A stretch of 64,000 bases of DNA from Turnera subulata (taxonomy: Eukaryota > Streptophyta > Magnoliopsida > Malpighiales > Passifloraceae). Each line of letters opens with the position of its first letter. Position 1 is the first letter of the stretch. Under the pieces are notes generated by a model that was not told the DNA's origin, searched no databases, and was given only the letters and a program-made list of their open reading frames with translations. The stretch spans positions 184,690 through 248,689 of the forward strand of contig JAKUCV010004766.1 in assembly GCA_028386065.3 (NCBI GenBank), written 5' to 3'. Positions 47,374-59,581 of the stretch are shown here, in pieces. The translations under genes were made by a program, and so were the position numbers.

Positions 47374-50300
47374 TCAAATTGACCAAAGAGAGGACCGTTC
47401 AGGACATGCAATATTCAGCATTGCCTTCAGGCCTTTGAGGTTTGGGTTGTCTTGGACTCCCATCCCTGGGGACTTCGGGATTTGCTGATGAACAAAGAAA
47501 ACTGTGGGGTTAGCATCCAACCATTTACTCAAGACGAAAAACCATTTCCACATTCTTAAAGAAATGAATATTTAAAACATACTGGCATCACCTTAGTCAA
47601 CCATAATAGGTAAGTGGCAGAATATGTTGCTTGTGCCTGAAAATCCTCAAAGTAACTGTCGGGAATGGTGGAGAAGGAATTAACAAGGCATAACTCATTC
47701 TCCATGAATACATCAATGCCGTTATCTATTCCGGATCTTTGCTCAGCACTGCAGGAATAAGACATATTACTTGCAATATGCCTAGCCCAGTATAAAGAGA
47801 GGAAGCGTCGATGAAGCCACAGAGCCTGTAACAGAAATATTGACCACCAGGGAGCAAGAGTGCTTATTAGAGAAAGGTTAAGTTTCTTGAAGCTCTATGA
47901 AAAACCAATACAAGCAAGAGCACAAATGATGAATTCAATAAGAAGAGGCCTATTGTTGTGATTGTGCTTTTAATGACAATTCCCACATGGGCTACTCCTC
48001 TATCTCTAACAGTGATGCTAACAAAGACTATTTTTGAGCATGTAAGGATCCAGTTTCACCTAAAAGATATGTGGGGATCAATCTTGGATGCTTTGTTGAG
48101 CCATCTACCTCCACCAATTGCAAAATACATGATATTCTGTGGGTGTGTGCAAGGGAAAGAGGTATGTACCTCTCTTCCAATATAACGCTTTATCAATGCT
48201 TCATTCCAGTGAAGCTCCTCCTGTCATAGAACAACACATCACAATGTGAATAAATTGTAAACATTTAACTATCTAGGGTGGAATCCACAGAGGCTCGCCT
48301 TAAACTGCTTTTTGTTAAATAAAGTTTTTTGAATAGCGAGGGAAAAAAAGGAGCTTTGTTTGAGCTTGTTGACCAATGGATTTAAATGAAAAGAAAAGAA
48401 GGTAGGGAGACAACCATGTTGATTGAGGAAATCTAAGGAGGTAGGCCTAACATATGCATGCTCATGCTTATCAGACTCAAATTATAATAATAAACTGGTG
48501 GATTTGGAAACTTATTAATAAAGGTAGCAATACACATGCAATGGACAACCAGAAAAATAAGCAAATTAGTATCTAAGATGATAAACTACTTACGAATACA
48601 ATGAGGCGTATAAACATTTTACCTTCCAAATACGATAGATTTCAATATTGTGATCAGAAAATTCATCTTGTTTGAGGGAGCACTCCTCCAGCATCCTGAG
48701 CATTAGCCGCTGCAATTTAAGGGAACTCAACAGTGATCCACACATACGGAGTGCCCCACAGAGGTATTGCATTTGATATAATCATCATAGTTTCAGCGTC
48801 AAAGACTATGTCACATATGATCTCATTGGAGGAAGTCCCCTTGTAATTCGTTTCATGTTATTATTAACTCTACCCCTTGCTCGCTCAGTTCGATTGCTTG
48901 AGGAGCTGTTCAACTTTCAAAAGGGTGATTTGTTCAAGAGGCAAACTTACTGCACGATAATGGAAGCAAGAATTATCAGCTACATGTAAGCCTGCCCAAT
49001 TTCTGGATTTATCCAACTCATGTAACACCTGTAACCACAAACTTAATTAACTGAGAAGAAACACATAAAAGAACCAATCACTGGAAGTTTCTGGGACTAA
49101 CAAGACCAATGTCATCAAGGGGAGCATAACGAAACACACAGAGGCAAGACAATTTTCTGTGAGGTGAATGTATAACAAAACTGAAATGAATTGATTCTTC
49201 CTTTTCAAGCCCATTTATGCGGTCAAGATAGTCCATAACACTGAAAAAAGCACCAACACAGTAAGAAAAACTCAAGATACTACCTGTTCCCAAGTCATAT
49301 AAGAAACCAACCAGCAACGATGATTCCAAGCGCGATAATTCATTTTTGATCTCTGCATAAAATTCAGCAGCAAATAAACATATTTCCCAAAATATTCAAA
49401 GGCAGATTTTTAACATTATCCATTACTGCTCTGTATGTAACAAGAAACAATATAGAAATGCAACTCATTCAAAGAATAGTAACTTCGCTCCATGAAATGT
49501 TTCTATAAACCTTTTTGTTAGTTAATAGAATCCAGTTCTTGAGCTGAATTTAAACCTCAGCAATTTTCTCCACCAGCGCAGATTCTTTGTCTACAATCTC
49601 TTGCACAGTAGAGCACCTCCCCGCAATTGTCTTGATCACCCACCGCCTGCCAATTAGCTTACAACAAATTAGGGAAAAAGAGTCTACAACCATTGCAAGA
49701 GCAACAGAAACCAAGCGGCATAAAACAAAGAACAAATGAGAAGAAGGAATTCATATGTCCCACCTATGGCACCAAGCTTGTTCACTCTTTGGTGAATATG
49801 AAAGCACAAGAGCCGATAAGTGAAGCTCATCGATGAAAACCGAGGTGCACTGCTTCTTCGACAAAATCAACTTCCTGTTACAATGCAACATCTAGGCATT
49901 ACAAATTTGACTAAAAACTCGTAGTAAAATCAAACTCTTATTGCTTTAGATATATAAACTGATTAAAAAAAAAAAACACACAGCAACAAAAGCACCACCT
50001 GGAATTCCAGGCGGTTAGGAAATCACAACTCAGCAACAAAACAGCCCTGCTATGCTTCATCACTTCTTCCTCCACCGCACTGTAATCGGGTCCGGTCCCG
50101 GAAACCGATCCCAACATCTTATAGTCAGCAAACGCAGTAAAGAAGGCACCTTTGGCGGCCCTGTACAAAGGAAGGACCACGTCCGCGGAAATCCCCAACT
50201 TATGTTCTTCATTCCAGAAATCCCCCTCTTCCGTTCCTCTTCCCCCTCCGTTTAGCGTCGCAAATTGCGAGGGGTGAATAAATCCCACTTCGTCTCTAAT

Positions 50301-50465
50301 TTAAAACAACAGCGGAAAAAAAAAAAACGTGACTCGCTAGTCAGGTTTTAGCCTGAGCAGGAATAGCCGCCAAAGGGGAGGAAAAAAAAAAAAAACACAA
50401 ACAGTAAGGACTTACATGAGAGGATCCGAGTCGAGGATGAGCTGGAATCGGATCAGGAGGTCCAT
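47374..50465 (-). CDS. PTAR1-like protein prenyltransferase alpha-subunit repeat protein
   Basis: Ten exons join in frame to 392 aa: 50465-50416, 50295-49999, 49874-49764, 49646-49556, 49352-49284, 49028-48951, 48709-48623, 48220-48170, 47825-47592, 47484-47374. PPTA-type repeats are visible: SEQAWCHRRWVI (about 146-156), NYRAWNHRCWLVSY (188-201), RNWAGLHVADNSCFHYR and EALWLHRRFLSLYW (278-291). The Trp/His/Arg pattern is that of the alpha subunits of farnesyl-, geranylgeranyl- and Rab-geranylgeranyl transferases, but the length, N-terminus and order fit human PTAR1, which in animals acts in a prenyltransferase that modifies YKT6 and similar SNAREs. A plant homologue known to me is Arabidopsis At1g10095. 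The start codon is the first ATG of the first exon. A transposon begins about 250 bp upstream. Confidence 0.9.
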
Positions 50466-50715
50466 GTAGAGCCGTGTTTGGCTACGAGTGGAAGAAGATA
50501 ATTTGCAAACCGAGATTTTTCAGTTCTCAAATGTAGCGAGTCGGTCAATCCGCCGTTGTTTTGAAGTCCGCCGTAGCAGTCACAGGGAGGAGACAAGGAG
50601 GCCGAGTATGGAACAGTCTCGGTCAACAGTTTTACTTCACGTATTGACACTGCAAAATGCAGCACTTTAGTTACACTTGAACAAAAAGCAACTATATTAT
50701 ATATATATATATATA

Positions 50716-52314
50716 GGGTTAAGCACCTTTTTGGGCCCCCGAGTTTCGCGTTTGTCCCGTTTGTGTACCTATGAGTTTCCCTGTCCTTTTTATGTACCCC
50801 GGGTTTGAAATTGTGGCCCTTTTCTATACCTCGGGCAGACCCGACACGTGACAGACACTTATTGGTCCACGACGACAAAAAGTGGGGCCCACCGTATCCC
50901 ACAGAATTTTATTTTTTGAAAAATCTAAAATTCTTTTTTTGATTTTTTAATTAAAATAACAGCTGGTTGGCCCGATTTTACTGCCGGTTTGCCCAATTCA
51001 ATCCGAGTTAGAAAAAAACCACCCACATCAATTTAAAATTAGGACCGAAGTATTATCCCAGAAATGATTAACAAAATTATTACTTAATCCATTATTAGGA
51101 TTGTATATATATTTAACCCACATTATTAAACCATATTATGGCTTAATTAATCTAATAATTAGTAAGCCCATGTTAATTATCCACCACTCTCCTTTGCCTC
51201 CGGCCACCATGGCTCTTCACTGTCGGCCAATCATCACGGCATCTCCTTTGCCTCCGGCCACAAACAACCATTGCCCGACCACAAACACCTGCTCCCGGCG
51301 ACCACAGCCCGACCACCAACACGCCAAGCAACCAACACAACTGGCCCACCACCACAACCCAGATCCACCACGAAAAGAAATACATAATCAACCATCAAAA
51401 CCCGAAATCAAAGAAGAGGAAAACGACGGTTATCCAGAAAGAGATGGCGGAGGCTCCCAATCCCACGCCTGCTCCTCCTGCAGCGGTGACTAGTGCTCCT
51501 TCCACCGTTGAAGCTCCAGCGAGAAAGACGCCAGACACGGCGGGTGTAAGGAGATTCCAGCCGGAGTCTCCGTTAGCAGCGCGAATAACCATTCCCGCGA
51601 CGATGGACAGAACTGCAGCAACTGATGGTGGCGGCGGCGTGATGTTACAAGGGCGGTGGCCTCACGGGGAAGAGAGGAGGGAGGAGATAAGAGGAAAAGA
51701 GAGAGAAAAAAATAAAAGAGAGGAGGGAGGAGCGGCGGTTGGGAGTGAAGAAGAAAAGAGAAGAGAGAGAAGAAGGAAGAGAGCTCATGGTTTGTGGTTT
51801 GCTCGGCGTTGTGGGGGTCACGCGAGAGGAGGGGAGGAAGGAAGAGAAGAAAAAAAATGAGGCGTGGGTGCCGGTGACTGGGGAAGGAAGAAGAAGAGGA
51901 AAAAAAAAAGAGAAAAAGAAAAGTGTTAGAAAAAGAAAATAATAGAATAAACTAGGAGTTAAATTGATTGGGTGGGTTTTATTTTAATTCAGACCGTACC
52001 GGGTAAACTAGAAATAAAATCGGGTCAACCAGCCGGTAAGGGATTTTAAAAATAGGAAAAATAATTTTCGATTTTTCTGAAAAACAAAAATTTGAGGGAT
52101 AAGGTGGGCCCCACTTTTTTTCGACGTGGATCAATAGGAGATTGACACGTGTCGGGTCTGCCCGGGCAACTGGCCACGTCATCGGCCGGGCTGCCCGAGG
52201 TATAGAAAAGAGCCAAAAACTGAAACCCAGGGTACCTAAAAGGGACAGCAAAACTCGCGGGTATAGGAATAGGACAAACGCTGAAACCAGAGGACCCAAA
52301 AAGGTGCTTAACCC
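50716..52314. mobile_element. Long-TIR element upstream of the PTAR1-like gene (Mutator-like, possible Pack-MULE)
   Basis: The left arm 50716-51045 and the right arm about 51950-52314 are inverted copies beginning GGGTTAAGCACCTTTTTGGG. They share TCTATACCTCGGGCAG, GACCCGACACGTG and AAAGTGGGGCCCACC. The right arm holds an extra ~35-bp GC-rich segment (CGTCATCGGCCGGGCTGCCC, about 52160-52190). Both ends abut TA microsatellite, so the TSD cannot be read. The centre is GC-rich and unlike the flanks, and no transposase is present. Long TIRs plus foreign-looking centre suggest a Pack-MULE, but the donor gene is unknown. Confidence 0.75.
51444..51860 (+). other. Low-complexity ORF inside the long-TIR element (captured fragment?)
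   Basis: A 138-codon frame begins MAEAPNPTPAPPAAVTSAPS and turns after residue ~70 into a Glu/Arg/Lys-rich purine-driven run. The first 60 residues may be a captured exon of a Pro/Ala-rich protein; the rest looks compositional. Just upstream, CTCCTTTGCCTCCGGCCAC is duplicated (about 51188 and 51243). I do not propose a function. Confidence 0.25.
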
Positions 52315-55300
52315 TATATATATATATATATGCTAGCAGAATGCCTGCGTCTTACTGCGGGTTTACATGATATATTTTTCTATATTCTTTGTTAAATATG
52401 ATGTCTTATTTAATAAACAAAAAAAATGTCAGCATTATTATTTAATCTAGAAGGAAAACAAAACTAATTAAGTAAAAATGCTGAGCGTTCATCACTTGGG
52501 CAAAATATTTGCTCTATTAATCTTTGAGATACCTTCAGTTAATCTTTGGCACACTTGGGTAAACCATATTATCCAAAAAGCATATTTCCATCGTCAATGA
52601 AAGAACAACTACCAACATTAAATTCAGTTACGCTTTGTGTGCTCTTACTTTGCAATTTTCCATTTCTTAGTGCGGCTTTGCATGGGGTCTCCAGTGAGCC
52701 AATGACTGGCAATATATAGTTTTTATCTATGTTTCATCAATGAAGAAAAAAGAAAAAAGACCACCAATGAATTGTGGCAAAAGAAAAAAAGTAATAGATC
52801 CTGAAAATAATAACCACCAATGAATTGTGGTATCTTTGATAGACATTGAGGCCGGGTGAGTATCCGGTCATTTTGGTTCGGACAAGGTAATTCGGTTCGG
52901 GCTGACCGAAATGTCCCAGGGGTGTCTATACCAATGTCCGAACCCAAATTGACCGAATACCGAAATGGCCGTAACACCCTTTGACCGAATTGCCCAAATA
53001 ACAAAACAACACAAAAAGAATCCAGGGAAAAAGAAGGAAATCCAGAAAATTCATAAATCCGAATTGAAGTTATACATGCCCAATTGCCCACCATAAATCC
53101 AAATTGAAGTTATACATGCCCAATATTCAAATTTAGGTTAAAATTCTATCCAAATTTGCATCCAAATTTTTTAAAAAAGACCTGAATTACATAAAAAAGG
53201 TTGAATTACATAACAAGCTTCAAACTTCAAAATTTCTTTACTGTGAGTCTGTGAGTGCGAGCCAGCCAAGCCAACTACAACCCGCACCATTCTTGATTCC
53301 AACATCATTCATTTCTTTCCTCACAAGGGATTAGTAAACTGAAATTTGAAAGAGAAGAAAAGGGACTACAGACACGTAAATATCATCAGAGGCACAGGCC
53401 TTACACTTCTTCTTAAAAAAAGAACCCTAGCCATAAACCCCCCTTAACTGCTTGAATACAAAGGTTACCAGGAAACATTGGATATCTTAACCTTCAAAAG
53501 AAAAAAAATATTACAGAGAGTTAGAAGCTTTATATATATGTATGCTTCTTTTATGTCTTTTGGAAGTTCAATTTTGCTATAGCAATTGCAAAAATAACTG
53601 CAAAGAGTGCTGGAAAAATTAGAGGAACAACTGCTACTACACCCAAATCATTTTGATGACTTCCACGCTGCAATTAGTGGAAGTAAAGTAAAGTAAAACT
53701 GCAAATTTGATTTCAAGTTCTCTAATCTAAACAGGCCACGGAGGAATGAAGTACTCTATGAGCTTTATCGAAAAGTTGCTTTTTCTTTTTAGCAACAGAA
53801 GAAGAATAAGGGGAAAACAAAGGAAAGCTGCTTTTCTTTTTCCATTCTCTACTGTTTGCTAGCTCTTAAAAATGCTGCTGCATGGGCAGTTTACTCTCCT
53901 AGTTACTAATTTTTTTTTTTTTTAAAAAAGATATATATCTGCTTTAAGACTGTACCCAGAATCAGATAATGAGTTTCGTACTTATATCTCTCCTAAGAAT
54001 ATGGCAACTATCTTATGATAGCAAGGCAAGTCTCATCACAAACATGGTTATTGCGTTAATTAGTATATAGTACACAAACTAAACATTCGGGTAAGGTTGA
54101 ACTCGGCATGAAAGTCTCACGTAGAAGACGGAAAAAATTAAAAGCTGGCCTGGAAAAGGAACAGGTTGCGTGAGCCGTCGTGAGCCCGCAGGCACAGTCG
54201 CAGCACAGGCTCGTAGCCGTCGTCACCGCCGTGCTCTTGAATCGAAGAAGAGTGGGGGAGAGAGGGAAATGGGAATTAGGTTTTTGGGAAATTGGGGGTT
54301 TGCTCTTTTTGTTGCAGGGTCGGGGAGGCGTCCTCCTCTTTCTTTTGTTTTTTTTTTGTTTTTTTTTCCCCCCTAACTTAGCATAAAACTGCGGGGTTTT
54401 GTATAAAATAATAAAAAAAGAGACCTACTGATTTTTCGGTCTGACCGAATTTCGCCCATGTTCGTACCAAATCCAAAATTTTAATTTGGTTGAGAGTGTC
54501 TAAATTATGTACAATTCAGTCAGAACATCGGTTAATTTGTTTTTTCGGTCATCACTAAGAGACCATTAGTATAAGCAAATAGTTAAAGAATGAGGAATGT
54601 TAGAAGAGAAAATACAAAGTGCAGACCGAAGAAAAGCTTCCATAAAGAGCAGCATGATGCAACATAATCCCAAAAAAAGTATGACTTTTCTTGATTTCTC
54701 ATGCCATATAACATATGAAAGCAGATAGTATGGAATGGAATTCGAGGATTTCATGAACAGGATACTGATGTCAAGAAAGAATTCTATTATTTAACGGTCT
54801 AAATTCAGAAAGGTGACTTACAATACCAACTTCGATTTCTATCAAACACCACCGTTAGAAAATTGGAAGAATTCACTTTACTGTGATACAGCTCCGATTC
54901 CCCTCAAGAACTCCATTCCCTCTTATATGCAGATAGGTTTGGTGAAATTAAAGACACTTGTAGAAAAAGGAATAATTACAATGAGAAAGAAAAAAGGAGC
55001 TGTGAATAGTATCCGAGATGAAGAGTGTTTATTGGAAAACATGTAGCCTACACTCTCAATCGAAGAAAATTTATGGAGAGAAAAAAAAAACATTGAAGAT
55101 TGCAAAGCTAATGAGGGAGAAAGAAACCTTGATGCAATCAGAATGTCTTGGAAGAACATCTTGTGGAGAGGTGAAATAGATAACCCTTAAATATAACTAC
55201 TCACATCTAGCATTTATTATCATTATTATCTCATATAGGATTTTAGGGTCATCATGGATCGCGAAGGAGAGATAAGAAAGAAAAGTCAACAAAATATCCC

Positions 55301-55760
55301 TTAACACCTGCTTAGTCCATTTAAAACTTATGAGTGTGTTTATCGGTTTTAATATATTTGATATTGAAAAAACTAGGACTACTATCCCGTTTTCTACATG
55401 GGTCACATGATGAGTATTAGACATAATTTCTATTATATATAAGTTCTTCTTGACTAACACTGTAGCACTTGATTTAAAAGTATAATACAAATTATTTTGA
55501 TTAGGAGATAATTGTTTCTCATACCTTGATCTTCTGTTTGAATATTTCATCAGCATACAGGGCCAATGTTATTATTGTCAACTGTGTTACTTCTAGATCC
55601 ACCATTCACTTGATTTCTTTTCTTGATTTTTTGATGCCAACCAACTTCGTCTTTCGAACAATAGAGGATATTGCAATGCGTCATAATAACTGTAGTAATA
55701 ATATAGTTAGTAATTTACCACCTTTGAGGATAATGTATATAAGGGACTAAGGGAGTGTTT
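52315..55760. other. Repeat-rich intergenic DNA without a supported gene
   Basis: Small duplications are visible: CCACCAATGAATTGTGG twice (about 52760 and 52815) and AAATTGAAGTTATACATGCCCAAT-type units twice, about 40 bp apart (near 53060 and 53100). GACCGAA words recur at 52870-52990 and 54440-54550 in both orientations, as if they were the two ends of a diverged non-autonomous element. Short frames at 54170-54380 and 54810-55050 are not recognisable proteins. Confidence 0.45.
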
Positions 55761-55761
55761 A

Positions 55762-56200
55762 CCAAAAAAATAATTGTCATGGTGCTCCAAATTTGCAGCT
55801 GATCTTTTGGCAATTCTTCAAGGATTGCGTCTGGCTGCAGGTTGGAACGACCACCCTCTTGTTTTGGAATCGAATGGCCAAGCAGTGATTGCATGGCTAA
55901 TGGAAGGCTTTGAATGGTATGGTGATTTGAAGAACACAGCTGCCGAGATCAATGAGCTACTATCTTTTTTTGACTCATTGCTCTTTCTCTTTTGTAAATG
56001 TAGATGCTAACAGGACTGCTCATAGTATAGCTTCGTTAGCCCATTATTTTGACCCAGGCATCACTATTATTAACTCCTCTCCAAGTGTAATTAACCACCT
56101 CCTGTTGGAGGAAAGGGGCAGCTTTTAATTGTATTATGATGTACATGTAATTTTCTAATGTATCAATAAATACAGTCCAGGTTTCGACCAAAAAAGGAGT
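55762..56200 (+). mobile_element. LINE RNase H fragment with 3' end
   Basis: The frame reads AADLLAILQGLRLAAGWNDH, then VLESNGQAVIAWL, the RNase H core of plant L1-type LINEs. A +1 shift near 55985 follows, then VDANRTAHSIASLAHYF up to a stop at 56128. The acidic residues usual in AE and ESD positions are D and N here, so two catalytic positions are altered. The tail contains AATAAATAC (about 56165) and ends CGACCAAAAAA. It is 5'-truncated to the last domain, as LINE copies often are. Confidence 0.8.
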
Positions 56201-56399
56201 GTTTACCAAAAAAAATGAAGGGGGAGAACAGAGCCATTTTGTCTGGCTTGTTTATATGGTCAATATTGACGTCTTGCAGGTATATTTGTAATTTGTTGGT
56301 CTTTTTCCTGTAACCGAGGCTGGGATTTTTAGTCAAAGCTTCTGTCGTGCATCGACTTTCTGTTGAAGGTTGGAATGAAGTGTTAACTGTGATTACCAA

Positions 56400-56553
56400 T
56401 GTGGGATTGGTCCAAGTGGTAAGCGACTTGGTTCCGCTTAAGCGAGGTTTCGGGTTCGAGTCCTCGTGTATGCAGAAAATTTCCATTGGGAGACTCACCC
56501 ACAATACTCAGGTGCGCGACGCGGGTCGAATCCGGATTAGTCGGGGCTTTTGA
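56400..56553 (+). mobile_element. tRNA-derived SINE
   Basis: The head is tRNA-like: box A region GGTCCAAGTGGTAAG (56408-56422) and box B GGTTCGAGTCC (56453-56463), 33 bp apart. This is the Pol III internal promoter of a tRNA with Leu/Ser-like features. The body (ACTCACCCACAATACTCAGG, then GCGGGTCGAATCCGGATTAG and TCGGGGCTTTT) is not tRNA and resembles the bodies of plant SINEs. It cannot fold as a true tRNA with a paired acceptor stem, so no tRNA gene is called. Confidence 0.75.
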
Positions 56554-57279
56554 AAGTTTGTCTGTAATTTAGTATTTAGATGGCCGGACCGAACCAAAGG
56601 ATAACAAATATTGTGAGGCCCAAACAAGAAAATATGATCCAATTAGTGCTCGTGCGGTCCAGTATTATTTGAGATTGGGCTTCAATTTTACTCTTTTTTT
56701 TTTTTTGGTTAAAACGGCTTCAATTTTATTTAAGGATGTTTACATAATGCACTGGATTTTATGGTTCAAACCGGTTAGTTGATGGTTTAATACTAGCATC
56801 TCGATCTCGATCCACACTACTGTCTCCGCAAATTTGGCAAACCCTAAAAGTGCTTGTAATGACGTGGCTTGTTTTCCATTACTTGTCATCTAAGGTTTCA
56901 ATCCAGTTAAGCCACGGATTCCTGTCTATTCCGTTTTAAGAAGCTAAAATCACAAAACAATGATTAAGTTCAAGTAATCCACTTGGGGCTCGGTAAAGCT
57001 ATTATAACTTATACTAATACGTAAACTGGTAGAAATCGGATTAATTATAACTGGTCCTATATATATGTATATCTAAGGATCCCTCCCTCATCTGTCTTCC
57101 CCAGTTATATACCAAGTCTCCAATTTCTCTTTTCAGTATCATTAAGCTCTGTTTATTAACATTTTTTTTTCTTCCGAACAAAGCTTTTCGTACTTCTTGT
57201 CTTCCTCGGGTAACGCCAAAACCACATTATCCAAAACCACATATTCTTACCCTGACAAAGTCTTTCTATCGAGATCAGC
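56554..57279 (+). promoter_or_regulatory. Upstream region of the OMA1-like gene
   Basis: AT-rich DNA. TATATATATGTATAT at about 57057-57070 is a TATA-like stretch, about 215 bp before the ATG at 57280. No gene was found in the interval. Confidence 0.35.
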
Positions 57280-58781
57280 ATGAGTTACTATAGGGTGATC
57301 AAGCTCGCTTTAGACGCCTTAAGAAACAGCACCCATAGGACTGTTGCATTCAAAGGTCCTCCTCCCCAAGCGCCAGCTTCAGTGACTATTTGCGAAATTT
57401 GGACCCGTGATGATCCTCCAGAAAAATTTTCTGGGTTTTCTTTCTACGGAAAGTTTCCTCCAAATCTCGGGCCACAAGGTTTTTCTGCCAATTCATTACT
57501 TGCTTATGGTCGTACACAGATGGCTTACTGTCTTGCTCGATTCCATTTGGTGTTGTTTAGGATTCTTGGGATTGGTTTTTATTGTGGTTTAGGTTTGGCT
57601 GGAGTAGTTGTTGTGTATGTTGTTTGGGTGACTTGTTTTAAGTCTTCTTCAACCAAATTTCTTAGTAAAGGAGAGGTTTATGAGGGCAACCATGAGACTG
57701 TCCCTTATACTACAAGAAAACACTTTGTGCGCATGACTAAATCAATGGAGATAGATGAAGGCGAGAAGTTGTTTAGGGAAATCAAGCGTAGAGGTAAACG
57801 GCATATACCGCCGAGAAGACATCCGGAAAGAATTAGAGTTTGTAAAATAGCAAAGGACATAATTAAGGCCATGCAAAAAGAGTTAAAACTCGAGCGCTTC
57901 AAACTCAAGCAGGATTACAATAGGTGGGAAGTTCTCGTTGTTAAAAACTGGGGGGAATACGAAAATGCATGTGTCTCTTTCCTTGGTGGGAAGATTATAA
58001 TTACTACAGGGCTGCTTTGTCGCTACTCGACCGATGCCAAGATAGCAGCTGCTCTGGCGCACGAGGTACCGATTACTTTTTTTTATTATTATTTATTTTT
58101 TGAAGTATTCAAATCTACTTGTGACTTTTTCCCGATATAAATCCTAGTCTTGGACTTATTGTTCTTTTTAATTAAAATCAGGTTGCCCATGTTGTGGCTC
58201 GACATATCGCGGAGGGGACAAAATTACTCTGTAAACCACTAGGAGATTATGGGAGTTTAAGCGAAACGATGACCATGCTACTCTCGCCTTTAAGCAGAAG
58301 GTATGTTTATTAATTAAGTTGATTCTTTTCATCTGAAGTTGTGAATATATCTTTACAACTATTATATATACATTGTAGGTGGCATGCATTTGGTTGAGTA
58401 ATTACTCTCATTGTCAAGTTTTTAATTTGATTTCTTTGAGACACGTATGATCAATTGATTGCAGCTGATACGTTATTTTGTGTCTTCTATAGGCAGGTAA
58501 AAGAGGCAGATTACATTGGTCTAATGCTGATGGCTGCTGCTGGATATGATCCTCGAATAGCACCTCAGAGGTTTGACGAATTTGATGAGGTGGAAGAGAG
58601 TACAGGACTCTACCTTGCAGATCTGTGTGATGATCTTACAAGTACGCATCCAAGTGACAAGGAGAGAGCTCAGTTTCTCTCGCAACCTCATGTCATGGGA
58701 AAAGCACTAACCATTTATGAAAAGAATACTAAGAGAATGATAAGAAGCAAAGGCAGATCAGCTAGGAGGCATTCGCGGTGA
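57280..58781 (+). CDS. OMA1-like mitochondrial inner-membrane metallopeptidase (M48)
   Basis: Exons 57280-58065, 58182-58300 and 58493-58781 join in frame to 397 aa. OMA1 is a zinc protease of the mitochondrial inner membrane that cleaves OPA1-type and other proteins under stress. Visible are an Arg/Lys-containing N-terminus that fits a targeting peptide, a hydrophobic segment at about 88-119 (membrane anchor), and the zinc motif HEVAH at 261-265 in ALAHEVAHVVARH. The third ligand is Glu306 in KEADYIGLMLMAAAGYDP, followed by STHPSDKERAQFL. The first intron lies between the E and V of HEVAH. Arabidopsis OMA1 is somewhat longer (about 440 aa), and the difference lies in the N-terminus. Start: the first ATG of the open frame. 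Confidence 0.92.
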
Positions 58782-59581
58782 GGGTCGACGTTACACTGCA
58801 CCCTAAGAAAATCCTTGGTCGTCAGCCATCTGGAAAACAACATATCTCCATAATTTCAAATAAATATTCAACATCACGTCCTATAAGCTTTGATATCAAT
58901 TTTTGTTACGGAATAGTTAAAGAATAGTTGCGATAAAGAATTTTATTACAGATTTGATTAATTCTTTTCCGCATATATATATATATATATATATGCAACC
59001 ATATAATATAATCTCGTACCAATTGTCTAATTTTCAGTCATTTTAAATAATTTCTCTCTTTGTTATTCCCATGAGTTGATAACTTTTTTGGCTATGTTTG
59101 TTATTCCCACGAATTGATTTCCAGATTGAGATTTTTTTTTAATGATTAATAGTCATTGTGTTTGTAATTTGGCACAGCTGCTTCTTTTAAATCCTAAAAT
59201 GTATTTGTAAAACTTTGTGTAAGTAAAGCTTAACCCCTTGCAATGCGTTATGTGCAGCAGCGGTCGTCCTTATAGAATCAAAAAAATCAATGTATACTAT
59301 ATCCACTAGCTCACTACCCGTGGATTCCACGGGCCTAGTTAGTATTAGTATAGTAATATGTAGTTTAAAGTACTTTTTTGACACACATAGTATTTTTTAA
59401 GCAATTAAATAGTTCATAATTTTTTCCCGATTTAGTATACTTTTTTCCTTTGTTTCCACCTCTATTTTTTTACACAATTTTTCATTCTTTTTACTAATAT
59501 GTTCCACCTCTATTTCTTGTTGCATCTTTCAACAATTGTATTTCGGTCAACAAAATCAAACAAATGAATAGGGATATTTTT
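58782..59581. other. Downstream region with AT microsatellite and a hairpin
   Basis: The OMA1-like 3' UTR is expected at the left. (AT)n lies at 58974-58994. At 59317-59333, CCCGTGGATTCCACGGG is a perfect palindrome around one base, followed by CCTAGTT, a layout like some plant Helitron or MITE ends. No partner end was found. Confidence 0.45.

Noticed and set aside
49078..49329. Possible extra exon in the PTAR1-like gene
   Set aside because: Sequence does not resemble the family, and exons 49352-49284 and 49028-48951 join in frame without it, giving the conserved order of repeats.
54813..55050. 77-codon frame beginning MTYNTNFDFYQTPPLENW
   Set aside because: I looked for a plant family with this wording and could not place it; flanks give no continuing exon with splice signals.
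56400..56478. True tRNA gene
   Set aside because: Boxes A and B are present but acceptor and anticodon arms do not pair properly, and the sequence continues into a SINE body.
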